Notes: generated from the letters alone by a model not told the origin. Counted from the stretch's first letter, positions 48,005 through 58,732 are shown. The stretch: DNA of 64,000 nucleotides from Mimachlamys varia (GCA_947623455.1 OX392535.1:40758688-40822687), one strand, 5' to 3'. Numbers and translations: made by a program.

Positions 48005-48797
48005 AAAGTATAACTGTATGCTATATGACAAAAAGTATGACTGTATACTTTATGGCAAAAAGTATAACTCTATACTTTATGACAAAAAGTATAACTCTAT
48101 ACTTTATAACAAAAAGTATAACTGTATACTTTATTAAACAAAAAGTATAACTCTATACGTCATGACAAAAAGTATAACTGTATACTTCATGACAAAAAGT
48201 ATAACTGTATACTTTTTTTGTCATGACGTATAGAGTTATAACAAAAGTATAACTCTATACTTCATGACAAAAAGTATTACTCTATACTTTATAACAAAAA
48301 GTATAACTGTATACTTTATAACAAAAAGTATAACTCTATACTTTATTAAACAAAAGTATAACTGTATACTTTATAACAAAAAGTATAACTGTATACTTTA
48401 TTAAACAAAAAGTATAACTCTATACTTTATTAAACAAAAAGTATAACTGTATACTTTATTAAACAAAAAGTATAACTGTATACTTTATTAAACAAAAAGT
48501 ATAACTCTATACTTTATTAAACAAAAAGTATAACTCTATACTTCATGACAAAAAGTATAACTGTATACTTTATGACAAAAAGTATGACTGTATACTTTAT
48601 GACAAAAAGTATAACTCTATACTTTATGACAAAAAGTATAACTGTATACTTCATGACAAAAAGTATAACTCTATACTTTATGACAAAGAAGTATAACTCT
48701 ATACTTTATGACAAAGAAGTATAACTGTATACTTTATTACAAAGAAGTATAACTCTATACTTTATGACAAAGAAGTATAACTCTATACTTTATGACA
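48005..48797 (+). repeat. Array D: 27-29-bp hairpin-forming minisatellite (~28 copies)
   Basis: The unit is AAAAAGTATAACTSTATACT (S = C or G) followed by TTATGAC or TTATTAAAC. Within every unit AGTATA and TATACT pair across the four-base ACTC or ACTG, so each unit is a small inverted repeat. Spacer variants (TTATGAC, TTATAAC, TTATTAAAC, TTCATGAC, TTATGACAAAG) vary the length. One segment at about 48,198-48,240 is inverted relative to its neighbours. An oppositely oriented array lies at 49,339-49,600. Confidence 0.93.
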
Positions 48798-49338
48798 ATG
48801 CATTATTTCAATAAAGTGAAATGGATTTCTTCTTCACTAAATAAACTGTTATGACTTCCCATCAGCTGTTAAAGGGCCTTTAAACTTCTTATCAAGTCTT
48901 GATGAATGCTTGCTATTGTGTATAAGATAAAAAAAAATAAAAATGAAATATGGAAATGAATATAACGATTACTTGTCAAACTTATTAGGTCAAGTATCTG
49001 CTTCATTTTGTTTCGTATCTCACCTAGTGGGTGTTGAAATATTAAATAACTTATTTTGATACATGTTTTCGTTATTTATCATAATAAATAAATTTTCGTA
49101 ATATTCTTTAGAAGGACATTAATCATTGAATTCAAGTCGTGGCACTTACAGTCGTACTTTTGAATTGTCAAATTCGTTAAATTAAATTTATATTTCTATC
49201 AATATGCTGGTCAGTTTTTTTAATGTTTTTTTTTTAAATTAAAAAATAAAATTTAATAAGATAGACGGACGTGCCTTTAGAGTGTTGAGAAGTTTGTGGA
49301 ATCTCTTGCTTGTACCCTAACTTCGTTACAGTGAATTT
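48798..49338. other. AT-rich spacer between the two inverted array D parts
   Basis: About 540 bases of AT-rich unique sequence. Nothing was recognised. If the two arrays pair, this would be the loop. Confidence 0.5.
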
Positions 49339-49600
49339 AAGTATAGAGTTATACTTTTTGTTTAATAAAGTATACAGTTATACTTTTTGTTATAAAGTAT
49401 AGAGTTATAATTTTTGTTTAATAAAGTATAGAGTTATACTTTTTGTTTAATAAAGTATACAGTTATACTTTTTGTTATAAAGTATACAGTTATACTTTTT
49501 GTTTAATAAAGTATACAATTATACTTTTTGTTATAAAGTATACAGTTATACTTTTTGTCATGAAGTATAACTCTATACTTTTTGTTTAATAAAGTATATC
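49339..49600 (-). repeat. Array D', inverted orientation (~9 copies)
   Basis: The unit AAGTATAGAGTTATACTTTT followed by TGTTTAATA, and its TGTTATA variant, are the reverse complement of the array D unit. The last unit (about 49,562-49,600) switches back to the array D orientation. Together with 48,005-48,797 it forms a large inverted repeat. Confidence 0.92.
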
Positions 49601-51829
49601 TGCATCTGCTTTGTATGAATCATTATCTAAGATGCAAATTTTGACATTTTCTGCAAGAACAACGAAATGTGCCAGTTTAAATTGAGCGTTACTTCATTGC
49701 AGTTCATTTCGGCTATTAAATTTGTAATTTTAGACACAGATGGTCTTATTTTCCACATGAGATGCTTTTTTAAATGCATCTGCGGAAAGTGGTAATCGAC
49801 CTTACTCGAGACCAGGCATATTAACATGTTTATTATTGGCATATACCTAAAAGAATTGTCAACTGTCAAATCTTTATTATTAACTTATTTTTCCCCTTTC
49901 TTTTGAAGTTCGCCAGATTTCTCTTGGCTGAAGGTTTTTGTTTACGAAGCAGTACCCAGATGAGTATAATGTATCACTTTATGGAAGCAAGCTGAAGATG
50001 ATATATAATATGTTTACGAAATGAACATTAACAATTTGGTACAATTCGGAACTCTTCTGTTACATCATTTTTAATCAAATGAATCAAAACATAATTATAT
50101 ACGTTGCAGCTCATCAAAGTTTCATCAAGAGGTTTTGGATTACTGGTGGAGTTAGTTAAAATCCCACTGCTCATCTATTGAGCAATACAAAATTATGGCA
50201 TTCGTCTTTGAATATTGGGGTCTTGATGTTTACTAGGATGATTGTTCTAACATATTCTATAAAATATTTCGGCAATGATATACAGAGAAAAGAAAAATAA
50301 AGCGCTGTCCACGTACATTGTACGTAACATATCTTGGTCGGATTACCAGCTTCTGTTTTCGGTTGTCCCGTCATGATAAAACAAATTTATGTACGGCTTT
50401 TGGGCAATTCATCAAGACCAAAGCATAGAGAAATCGGACAAACGGCAAGTTTGAAGGTCAAAGACGATGGCGGACATAACAAATACGTCTTTTTTCTTGT
50501 CAGACATTGTCAATAGAAGCGCCATGGCAACGCTAAGTAAAACTTCCTGTCTGGGGTTCAGATGTGTACGTGATAATATCCATATATAGGGGGAGGCCAA
50601 TCAGGTCCTGATGAAATTCTATTCAACGAAAATTACGTCCGAAAGCTTGGAAATGCAGAATGACTCTCAATCATTGTTTTATTCCCTCTAGGAAAACTGA
50701 TCGTAGACAGTGAGTGATTAGAGGTAAATAGCTCTCAATGACGAGTGTGAAGGTCCTTCATAGTAGACCGAATCTGAAAATATTCTGGCCCAATTAGTTT
50801 CAATAATCCTGTTTGACTGCAGGCCAAACACATGAGAATATCATACACGTTTAATAATATATATTGCTGACTCTGTCTCAATTTCTGTTTTGATATACAT
50901 ACGTAGTGGGGATAAGTTAGCAAATATCTAGTGACTTTTTAGACCAAGGTAGGTTGTGCGGGTCCCGCTTTGCGCCTTTCCTATTCTCTAATTCGTCGTA
51001 TTATCATTTCCTTTGTGCACTATTTAATGTGAATGTTTTCGATTTTGATTGGGAACTTTTCCAATCTGATTAAAATCATATCTTGATCTCCGCGCCTTTC
51101 AGTTCACTTATTTGTGCTGTGGCTAGACCTGAAAAGTTTAGAGAACGGCACGAAGATCAAGATATGTTTTTCATCAAATTGAAACTTTTTGGGTATTTCC
51201 GTCCAAATGTTCGGATGTTTCAGTCAAACGGGCCAAGTACTCGTTCAACTTAAAACAAAAAACCTAACGGCTTTTGTCGACGTTCGCGCCCTGACAAGAA
51301 CTGCTACACGCATTAAACATTTCGCATTAAGCACGAATCCGAATACATATCCGTATCGAGCGGGGAGAAATCATTTATGTGACTTTATATTAAATAAATC
51401 TGTTTTAAAATTATAAAGATGTTATAATTTCTCTCTTAGACTTGGACTATCTAGGATAATGTTTGTTTTTTCTTTCTCTTTATTAATTTAACGGTCCATC
51501 AACGCAGGAACGATCAAAAGGACCAAAACATGGTTTAAATCGAAACTGAAGATGAAAAAGCGAAAAGACTAATGAAAACATATATACAATGTATCTAAAC
51601 AAATATAATTGGGTAAATAATTTTATAAATGGTTGAAATAAAACGTTTTTGTTGGAGAAATGTATTCATATACAAGATATCTAAAGGCTGATGTTCCACA
51701 AGGTTTTGAACTAGGACCATTTCCTTTCTTGATGTTTATAAATGGTATAAACGTTACTTCACCTGCATATTGAACACAATATCAATCATAATTTACCCAT
51801 CAGAGAACAGTGGTCAAAAAGATCACGTA
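49601..51829. other. AT-rich DNA, nothing recognised
   Basis: Several 60-80-codon frames on both strands (e.g. 49,627-49,869 reverse; 50,171-50,374 reverse; 51,189-51,416) show no recognisable domain. No repeat family was identified. Confidence 0.4.
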
Positions 51830-51962
51830 ACACACACATATACTGCACCTCTTAAATTTAGTAATAGATACAGTATGCCGAAAAAATGAATCAAACTACA
51901 TCATACAGCTGTTTCATCCCCCTAATGACATGCTGCAGTTGTATTAGATGGTTCTTGATGGG
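51830..51962 (+). mobile_element. Family K dispersed repeat, subtype X
   Basis: CACACACATATACTGCACCT, CTTAAATTTAGTAATAGATA, CAGTATGCCG and ACATCATACAGCTGTTTCAT match the copy at 1.37-1.53 kb. The right half of the core is degraded after CCCCCTAATGACATGC. Confidence 0.6.
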
Positions 51963-52218
51963 ACATGCAAAGAACGTTACTATTCATTAACACCTACAAG
52001 GGGTGTCTGCTTAAATGAAACTGGAAGTTGGGAAACTGAAATTTCTATTATCGCCATAACAGCTTCAATTTTTTTTTCTGTTTTTTCGTAAGTTCAATTT
52101 TTATGAAAAAAAAGATGTTTTCTTAGATATTTGCTGTTTTTATTTGGCTTATTAAACACTGTTGATTCAAATTGGCTAGAAAAGATATACCGTTGCCTTC
52201 ATTCGCAATTAGTTAAAG

Positions 52219-52587
52219 TCACTTTATATGGACACTGGTTGTGAGAAAAAACATACTAGTCTTCGTCACAACTATAGTACTCTGACTGTAGATATCTTTA
52301 GAGATCATTTTGTCATATCTCCAGATTGTAACTGTTCGTATCCACTTGAAAATTGAAGATGTCTGACATTCTGCTATCACTAGGCTCCAACTATTCGGTC
52401 GCAAACTCGTGATCTTTGTATTGTTTGGACAGCTCCAAGTTACTGGTCGTTGGTCGAAGTTTGTTTCCTCCAAACACTCCGTCAAGTGTAATCGATTTGA
52501 TGAATTCAGTGCTACATTGTTTAGAACTTTGTCCAGATATGGTATTATAGTGATCTCTGGATAACATCTTGAATGGTTTGGGTACAA
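52219..52587 (-). CDS. Unassigned 122-codon open frame (weak)
   Basis: This is the longest open frame outside the arrays. The called start is TTG, not ATG, so as a eukaryotic gene it could at best be part of an exon. The composition is mixed, with several Trp and Cys, which is a little more protein-like than its surroundings, but I recognise no domain, signal peptide or membrane segment. It may be chance or an eroded fragment. Confidence 0.12.
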   Translation of the reverse strand: MYPNHSRCYPEITIIPYLDKVLNNVALNSSNRLHLTECLEETNFDQRPVTWSCPNNTKITSLRPNSWSLVIAECQTSSIFKWIRTVTIWRYDKMISKDIYSQSTIVVTKTSMFFLTTSVHIK

Positions 52588-53199
52588 TAATCAGGAGAGT
52601 AACGAAGCCACATTATTGATTGAACAAATATTAACCAAAAACGAACATTTTCAGTTTTTCCGTTAAAGAGAGTTTATTGTCTGGGTAAGTTATTAATATT
52701 ATATCTACAATGTAAACGTAATGCATTATCTAGCAATTATGCGACGTTTTAACATTAAGATATTTTCATTCCAATGCTTGAAACATAACGTGTTGACAAT
52801 CGCATTATTGATTCCGTAATGTATTAATCTAATTGAAAAAGTCGGGTTTTTTAAGTCAAAGGTGTTATTCCTTGCGTGACAAATTCCTTTTAACTATTTA
52901 AATGAAATACGTTTAAACTAAATAAACATGGTAATATAGATGATCGTTAGAAATGTTACATTCATATTGATAACAGATACACTGGATGTGTTTTCTTGTA
53001 TAACCTTGACCAGCAACTGAAAATATATAGACCTATTCGGATTCATGTCCACAACTAAACGGCTACATGTAGTGCATTTCTTTATCTTTATTGCAAACAG
53101 CATTGAAGGCCAATCTTCAAATACGCATTTTGTGCAGTTTGGTCAAGTTGCAGTTATTATCGATGATACTGTATGTAATTTTTATGATATCTGCGATAT
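52588..53199. other. AT-rich DNA, possibly including eroded retroelement sequence
   Basis: The frame that carries the YLDL motif opens at 53,045, so part of this region may belong to the retroelement, but I cannot recognise motifs before about 53,200. Confidence 0.35.
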
Positions 53200-53637
53200 C
53201 ACTAAATCCAAGATAGAAGCATACAAGAAGGCGCAACATACAAGTACTTTTACATCAGCTGCTTACCTCGATCTTTACTTTCACTCTGGCCAACATGGAC
53301 AGCTTTCTACTTAGCTATACGTTAACGTGACGATTACAATTTTCCTATCACGAACTTTCCCTTTCTTGATAGTTACAATCCTACTTCTCCAACATACAGT
53401 GTTTACATCTCGCAGTTGATTCAGTATTCTTGGACGTCCTCTAAATATCGATATTTCCGTGATAGATGTCGTCTACTGGTAATCAAACTTACTGCGTTGT
53501 GGTCGAAACAGGAATATGAGAGATGCATGTTGATGAGAACTATGAAAAAGTTTTATGGTCGCCATCTTGGTCTCATTGAGAGATATCTTGTATCCGTGTG
53601 TGTTATGAAGATGGACGTTTTTAAGTTTGCTCATTAG
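53200..53637 (+). pseudogene. Broken C-terminal part of a retroelement reverse-transcriptase protein
   Basis: Two frames together spell the tail of a reverse-transcriptase-type protein common in cnidarian and mollusc genomes. The first frame (to 53,314) contains AAYLDLYFHSGQHGQL and ends at an in-frame TAG (53,312-53,314). The second (53,416-53,637 and slightly upstream) contains YSVYISQLIQY, a RCRLL stretch and KKFYGRH, ending in a stop at 53,637. The join needs read-through of the stop and at least one frameshift near 53,345-53,365, and the usual acidic stretch between YLDL and ISQLI is eroded, so the copy is dead. No endonuclease or integrase domain is visible. The exact retroelement clade is not determined. 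The 3' tail follows directly. Confidence 0.75.
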
Positions 53638-53875
53638 TGTGCGTGCCTGTGATTGAGAATGCTGACTCGATTATCCTTGTATGATTGTGAGGATTTGATT
53701 ATTTTCTTGAATGTTACCAAGATTTACATCTTACTCTTCCGAACCACCTGGTCTTATAACCTTGTACTTTTACAAGGATCTCCAAGTAAATATTTCCTTT
53801 GTTCATATTTTGCCACTAGTTTAATCGGTTTTGAGTTCGGATTATGGTTTTGTTGACGCTTCGGCAGCCAACATG
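53638..53875 (+). mobile_element. Retroelement 3' tail (copy attached to coding remnant)
   Basis: GATTGAGAATGCTGACTCGA, ACTCTTCCGAACCACCTGGT, CTTGTACTTTTACAAGGATC, GTAAATATTTCCTTTGTTCA, GTTTAATCGGTTTTGAGTTC and GGTTTTGTTGACGCTTCGG run in order after the stop codon at 53,637. This copy ties the free-standing tails elsewhere to the reverse-transcriptase remnant. Confidence 0.8.
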
Positions 53876-55489
53876 ACTAGAAATCAGGCTGCAGTGTATA
53901 CTGGTTCCCTTCATAACTCTTTCTATTGATCACAAATTACGGTGACTGCTTGAACGCAACTTGCGTGTATGGCCGCAATCACGGCGTTGTAGAGTAGGCA
54001 TTATCGTGATTCTAAGTCTAACAGTAGCTCGGAAAGCCGATAATAGCGCCAATAAAACGATTCATTAAGCCCTACAGGGATTCTATTGGAGGTGGGCACA
54101 ATCAAGTTTAAATATTTTGCAATTACGAATGCAACATTGAAACATGTGAAATACTTGGATTTCGAAAACACGAGTTCCTGAACAATGGCGGGGTGCTATA
54201 AGAATTACAGCAATTCCAAAGAGACGCTGATTAGTTTTCGAAATTCAAAGCTCTTTGGATTCTATAGCAAGGTGTTACCGTCAATAATCTTAAAGGTATT
54301 GTCCATTATCCGACATGGCTAGTTCTTGACTAAAGTTTATAAGACTTCATGACAAGGGATGTAAAATAGGGAAATTCCACCTGAGAGGTTTTTGAAGTTG
54401 GTAAAACTCGATGCTTTGTCGAGGGTTTCGCCGAAAACCCCGAGTTGGATGTTTTCTATCTTGCACCTTTGGTTATTAAAGAGTATTTTATCTCATATCA
54501 ACTGCATGAATAAGCTCAAAAAAATTGAAATTCGTTTTGACTGGCTAATATTTTGAAAATTTCAACTGTTACCTTGAACTTTTTGACGGTAACGAATCAG
54601 ACAGCGAAATTAAGCATATTCCACCTATAAGATCAACTTTCTAATTGTGTTTTCCTGTTCGTTTTTTGTGAAAAGTGCTAATTTCATCACGTCGTCGTTA
54701 TTCCTTTAGGTATCAGAGTTTACCGTATTCGTGACGTCACATCACTGTTAAGCCCCTGTGACGTCACGTCGAGTGATATGCAATGTAATTTTTCTTACAT
54801 AGCTTTTTTCCTTGTGCAAACTATCCAACATGGCGATATATGAGAAAAAAATCTGTCTGTGATCAGTTTTGTTACTAGTATCAATTTAATAGCGTTTTCA
54901 TTTCTATATTCTCAAAAAGATTTGTTTTGTGTTGTTAGTAAGGATAGACACTTAACGAAACATAAATGTTTACGATATTTGCTGAGTAGGAGATATAATA
55001 ACCAACGCTATAAAATAAGACGCAAATCACCGACGTGAAATGTCAAATATCAGCCATGAAACTTCATACGTATTATATTATCTAGTTAAAATATTTCATC
55101 ATCATTAAACGATTTCGCCTACGTTGATATTTTATATTTTAATAACATTGTCAAAAAATATTCCGTATTATAGATGTTTTTGGCTATTTTATAAGTGTTT
55201 AATATATGTCAGATCTGCAACTAAAGCATATATCAAGCGGTGATGCCATTAAAGTGACAAATACATCGCCCGGATCGACTGGTTTTATCTTGTTGATATG
55301 ATGACACCAATATAATTTCCATTTCCGTTAAACCACTCACAAATAAACCGGTTATTCAACGCCTTAGTCAATGATTCACCTATGGTTCCACTATCCTCCA
55401 GGACGATCAGATACTATTCCCATTAAATGGTTTTCCCAACTAAAACTCGAAATATTAAATGATTAGCAAAATTTAAGCATATCAAAATA
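53876..55489. other. AT-rich DNA with a small hairpin and paired CRE sites
   Basis: A hairpin at about 54,406-54,452 (AACTCG...CGAGTT, with GGGTTTCGCCGAAAACCC inside) resembles motifs of mollusc dispersed repeats. TGACGTCA occurs at 54,732 and 54,759, 27 bases apart. AACCGGTT is at 55,346-55,353. No gene was recognised. Confidence 0.4.
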
Positions 55490-55590
55490 AATAAGAGAAT
55501 ACCAAAGCAACATATGAACAAAGGAAAGATTCACATGGAGACCATTGCACAAGTACAAAGGGACAAGACCAGGTGTTCATGTCAAAACGC
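55490..55590 (-). mobile_element. Retroelement 3' tail (short reverse copy)
   Basis: On the minus strand: ATGAACACCTGGTCTTGTCC, CTTTGTACTTGTGCAATGGT, CTCCATGTGAATCTTTCCTT and GTTCATATGTTGCTTTGGTA, with an internal deletion of the TTTAATCGA block. The CCTGG is intact. Confidence 0.65.
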
Positions 55591-55690
55591 CATTGTGCAA
55601 CTATCCATTTATTACTCAATACGTTTATGAAATATGTAGCTATTTACACGTTTCTGCGTTTCATTGTCGTCAAACGGTTAAGCCATAATC

Positions 55691-55830
55691 CTCTCACTAT
55701 TTAACCGGTTTTCCAGTAACTTCTCACTATTTAACCGGTTTTCCAGTAACTTCTCACTATTTAACCGGTTTTCCAGTAACTTCTCACTATTTAACCGGTT
55801 TTCCAGTAACTTCTCACAATTTAGGTTAAC
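55691..55830 (+). repeat. Array E: perfect 30-bp tandem repeat, 4 copies plus a partial
   Basis: Units start at 55,691, 55,721, 55,751, 55,781 and 55,811 (partial). Each full unit is TTCTCACTATTTAACCGGTT followed by TTCCAGTAAC. Apart from the first base of unit 1 the four copies are identical, so the expansion is recent. Each full unit holds the palindrome AACCGGTT. Confidence 0.95.
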
Positions 55831-57124
55831 TACAATCAACAATTTTATTCTCTGGACAAGAGTTTGTTAAATTGTTAGTGGTTTAGAGAAAAAAAAGAAA
55901 CAAAGGCGGTACCATATGGTACACTATCAATGAAATTACGAAACTATAGTGTGAAAAAATACAGTCACAATCTAAAAGAAACTAAATCAATTCCAGAGTA
56001 CATTAGCAGAAAATGTGTTGTTTATCCCGCCATCGAAATAAAATGTTATAATAAATAAAATACTAGATTGAAGTTGTTCTACTAAGACGGCCATTTTATA
56101 ACTCGACAACTTTAATTTGATAATGACTGAGATTGATAGAGGTCAATTAAACTATAGTTAAGTGACTCAGGTTGGGTAAAATTATTTGAAAACAACTAAG
56201 TAAATAAACTTTCTTTTGTGAAAGTAACCTATATGTTTACTATTATGTAGATCAACCCTTGGAGTAAGTCCACAAGTCAAGCGAATTTCTTAATAACACT
56301 TTTCCAAATAAATACGATATTGACAAAAAAAGGAGGGGGAAGGGATGATACTCTTCAAAACGTTCATTTAATGATGTGGCGATTGTGCGTAAGAATGATG
56401 TCGTTTGATGTTGAATGTGCAATGCCTTATTATCACATCGTTACGTGGGCACATTGATGACGTGGTTGCCATGTTCTCCTAGATGAAGAGGTTTGATTTA
56501 TGGGTTGTATGCTCATTTTGAAATTGGGCAAATTAGTCAGAGAGGCATCATGAAAGAAATATAGATGTCGAAATGTCTAAGAAACCACAGGGAATAGCGT
56601 TGACTGAGGTAATGATTTTACTTTAAGATATTGACAGCTTTACATAAACTGCAGCGATCACAAAATCCAGATAATGATGCAAGACCATGTTAACGTACGG
56701 GAGCCATGGTAAACTGTTGTCTTTTGATATTTTAATGGAAGCTGTTGGAGACTTGTCGACTGAGCATCGTGACTCGCAATCTTTACAAACGATATTATCA
56801 GAAATGTCAAATACTTTGTAGCACACTGGTTCAGCATTCTTTGCAGATATTCATGTATTTACGCCATGCTGCTTTGTTGTTGTTGTTGTTTTTGGAGGTT
56901 CATATTGCCGATTGTGCTGTTGGATGTTTCAGTCTCTGAGGTGTGCTGGTGCGTTGGTCACTACTGTCATCTCATTTGAGTAGTAACACGGTTCATAATA
57001 TACAACTTTCATTGTATATTTCAAACTATTTGAAATTAGATAGTACTCTTTTTTTAAATCTATTTCTAATTCTACGCACCTGACCCTTCTACCTCTTCAT
57101 TAGTTAAGAAAAAAATATATTCCC
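55831..57124. other. AT-rich DNA, nothing recognised
   Basis: A (TTG)n run lies near 56,875-56,890. Short frames on both strands at 56,623-56,939 are incidental. Confidence 0.45.
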
Positions 57125-57242
57125 ACCTTACGATCTCTAGCATCACTGACGAGTCCTTGAAGGATAATATTATTTTTTCGGTATACTCTATCTATTTATA
57201 AATTTAAGAGGTGCAGCACGTGTGTATGTATTAAGTTCAACT
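57125..57242 (-). mobile_element. Family K dispersed repeat, subtype X (reverse copy)
   Basis: On the minus strand: ACACACGTGCTGCACCTCTT, AAATTTATAAATAGATAGAG, TATACCG, then CCTTCAAGGACTCGTCAGTG followed by ATGCTAG. The CAGCTGTTT block is missing. Confidence 0.6.
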
Positions 57243-58149
57243 TTGAAGTAACAAAATTAATTTGGACAAAACACCTATAAAATTCGTTTTCTTATCAATT
57301 TTTTAACTTATATCCGCGAGTTCAAATCGCTTTGCGTCAACAACGCGTACATCACATACTTGTACCTACGTCATACATATACGTCACACGGTGTAAAAAA
57401 CCTTTTCACAGGCCTAATTAATGTCGGAAATTTTGACCGTATAGAGGTGATAACGTCATTACAAATGCGTCTACTTTCACCATACGTTTACGTCACACCC
57501 ATTACAACAGACACAAAGGCGAACTAGTTAGCAACGTGCGGAATACGCTCAGACAGCACACAGCCATGTAACTAGATAGAAACATAATAACAGTATACAA
57601 ATGTACATATGTTTCACACAAAAAACCGCGAACTCCCTATACAACATGTGTGAGATGTCAACCATTGTTCGGCATCGCTTGTTATACTCTAATTAAAATA
57701 AAGAACTAAAGATAACCTGGCGTGTCAATGGTGAATCCCAGTTGGGATTTATTAAGGTCTTCCGAGCCTTAAATGTCCCCTTTTCAGCTCTGACCAACGT
57801 TATTGGTTTTAGATATAACTGTAGCTGTAAAACGCCATTGTTTATAGCTTTCAGATTAAGTTAATGGTGGCTGTTCAACTTCAGACAAAACCCTTGAGAA
57901 TTCTACTGAACCTTTTCATTCATAAATAACTTCCACTTATTTAGTTTTAAATATCCCGATCGGAGTGCTACAATAGCACAGTGTATATGTAAACGAAATG
58001 ATCAATTACATTCCCATGTAGAGTTCGATTTCCTTGATAGCCAATTACACCTTCTAATTCACTTTCGCACATTTCATGATATCAGCTCAAAACGATATTA
58101 TGACAATCTTTTCAAATACCTTCTTATCATATGGATACATGTACAGACT
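57243..58149. other. AT-rich DNA, nothing recognised
   Basis: Several CGTCA and ACGTCAC words occur at 57,340-57,500. No gene or repeat was assigned. Confidence 0.4.
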
Positions 58150-58264
58150 GGTCTCGTTTGTTTGTTTATGTTTTTCGGACCATTAACAACAGTGGTCATT
58201 TAAGGACATGCAATGAAGATTTGGTGGATGAAAGCCGGTTCATTACGCTCGAACCCGCGCGCAA
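58150..58264 (+). mobile_element. Head of a dispersed element (AACA...GGTCATTTAAGGAC module)
   Basis: TTTGTTTATGTTTTTCGGAC, CATTAACAACAGTGGTCATT and TAAGGACATGC form the head shared with element B at 9.07 and 15.2 kb. It is followed by a GATGAAAGCCGGTTCATTAC block and CTCGAACCCGCGCGC. The tail of this element has been expanded into the 62-bp array that follows. Confidence 0.6.
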
Positions 58265-58732
58265 TGGTAGCAAACTGCCAGACACCTAAGTCACTTGGCC
58301 TCCACGACCAAGTGATGGAGGGTTGGTGGTGGCAAAATGTCAGACACATTAACCACTTTACCACTGCGATCAAATGGTGGAGGGTTAGTGGTAGCAAATA
58401 TATCAGACACCTTAGTCACTTGGCCACCACGACCCAGTGGTGGAGGTTTAGAGGTAGCAAACTGTCAGACACCTTAGTCACTTGGCCACCACGACCCAGT
58501 GATGGAAGGTTAGAGGTAGCAGAATGTCAGACACCTTAGTCACTTGGCCACCACGGCCCAGTGGTGGAGTGTAAGTGGTAGCAAAATGCCACACAGCTTA
58601 AACAATTGGCCATCGCGACCCAGTGGTGGAGGGCTAGTTGTACATGTAGCAGAATGGTAGACACCGTAACCACTTGGCCACTGCGACCAAGTGGTAGAGG
58701 GCTAGTGATAGTAGAATGTCAGACACATTTAC
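58265..58732 (+). repeat. 62-bp tandem array grown from a dispersed-element tail (~7 copies)
   Basis: Units begin CACTTGGCCACCACGACCCA, then GTGGTGGAGGGTTAGTGGTA, then GCAAAATGTCAGACACCTTA. Starts are at 58,292, 58,354, 58,417, 58,479, 58,541, 58,603 and 58,671, giving spacings of 62, 63, 62, 62, 62 and 68. The partial text before 58,292 (GTAGCAAACTGCCAGACACC) shows that the array begins within the element. The 108-codon forward frame at 58,213-58,539 and the reverse frame at 58,200-58,397 fall within it and are incidental. Confidence 0.85.

Noticed and set aside
55691..55830. CRISPR-like 30-bp repeats
   Set aside because: Perfect direct tandem units with no spacers; an ordinary minisatellite.
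58200..58539. Overlapping forward and reverse frames of 108 and 65 codons as genes
   Set aside because: Both fall in the 62-bp satellite and dispersed-element head; their periodicity is that of the DNA repeat.
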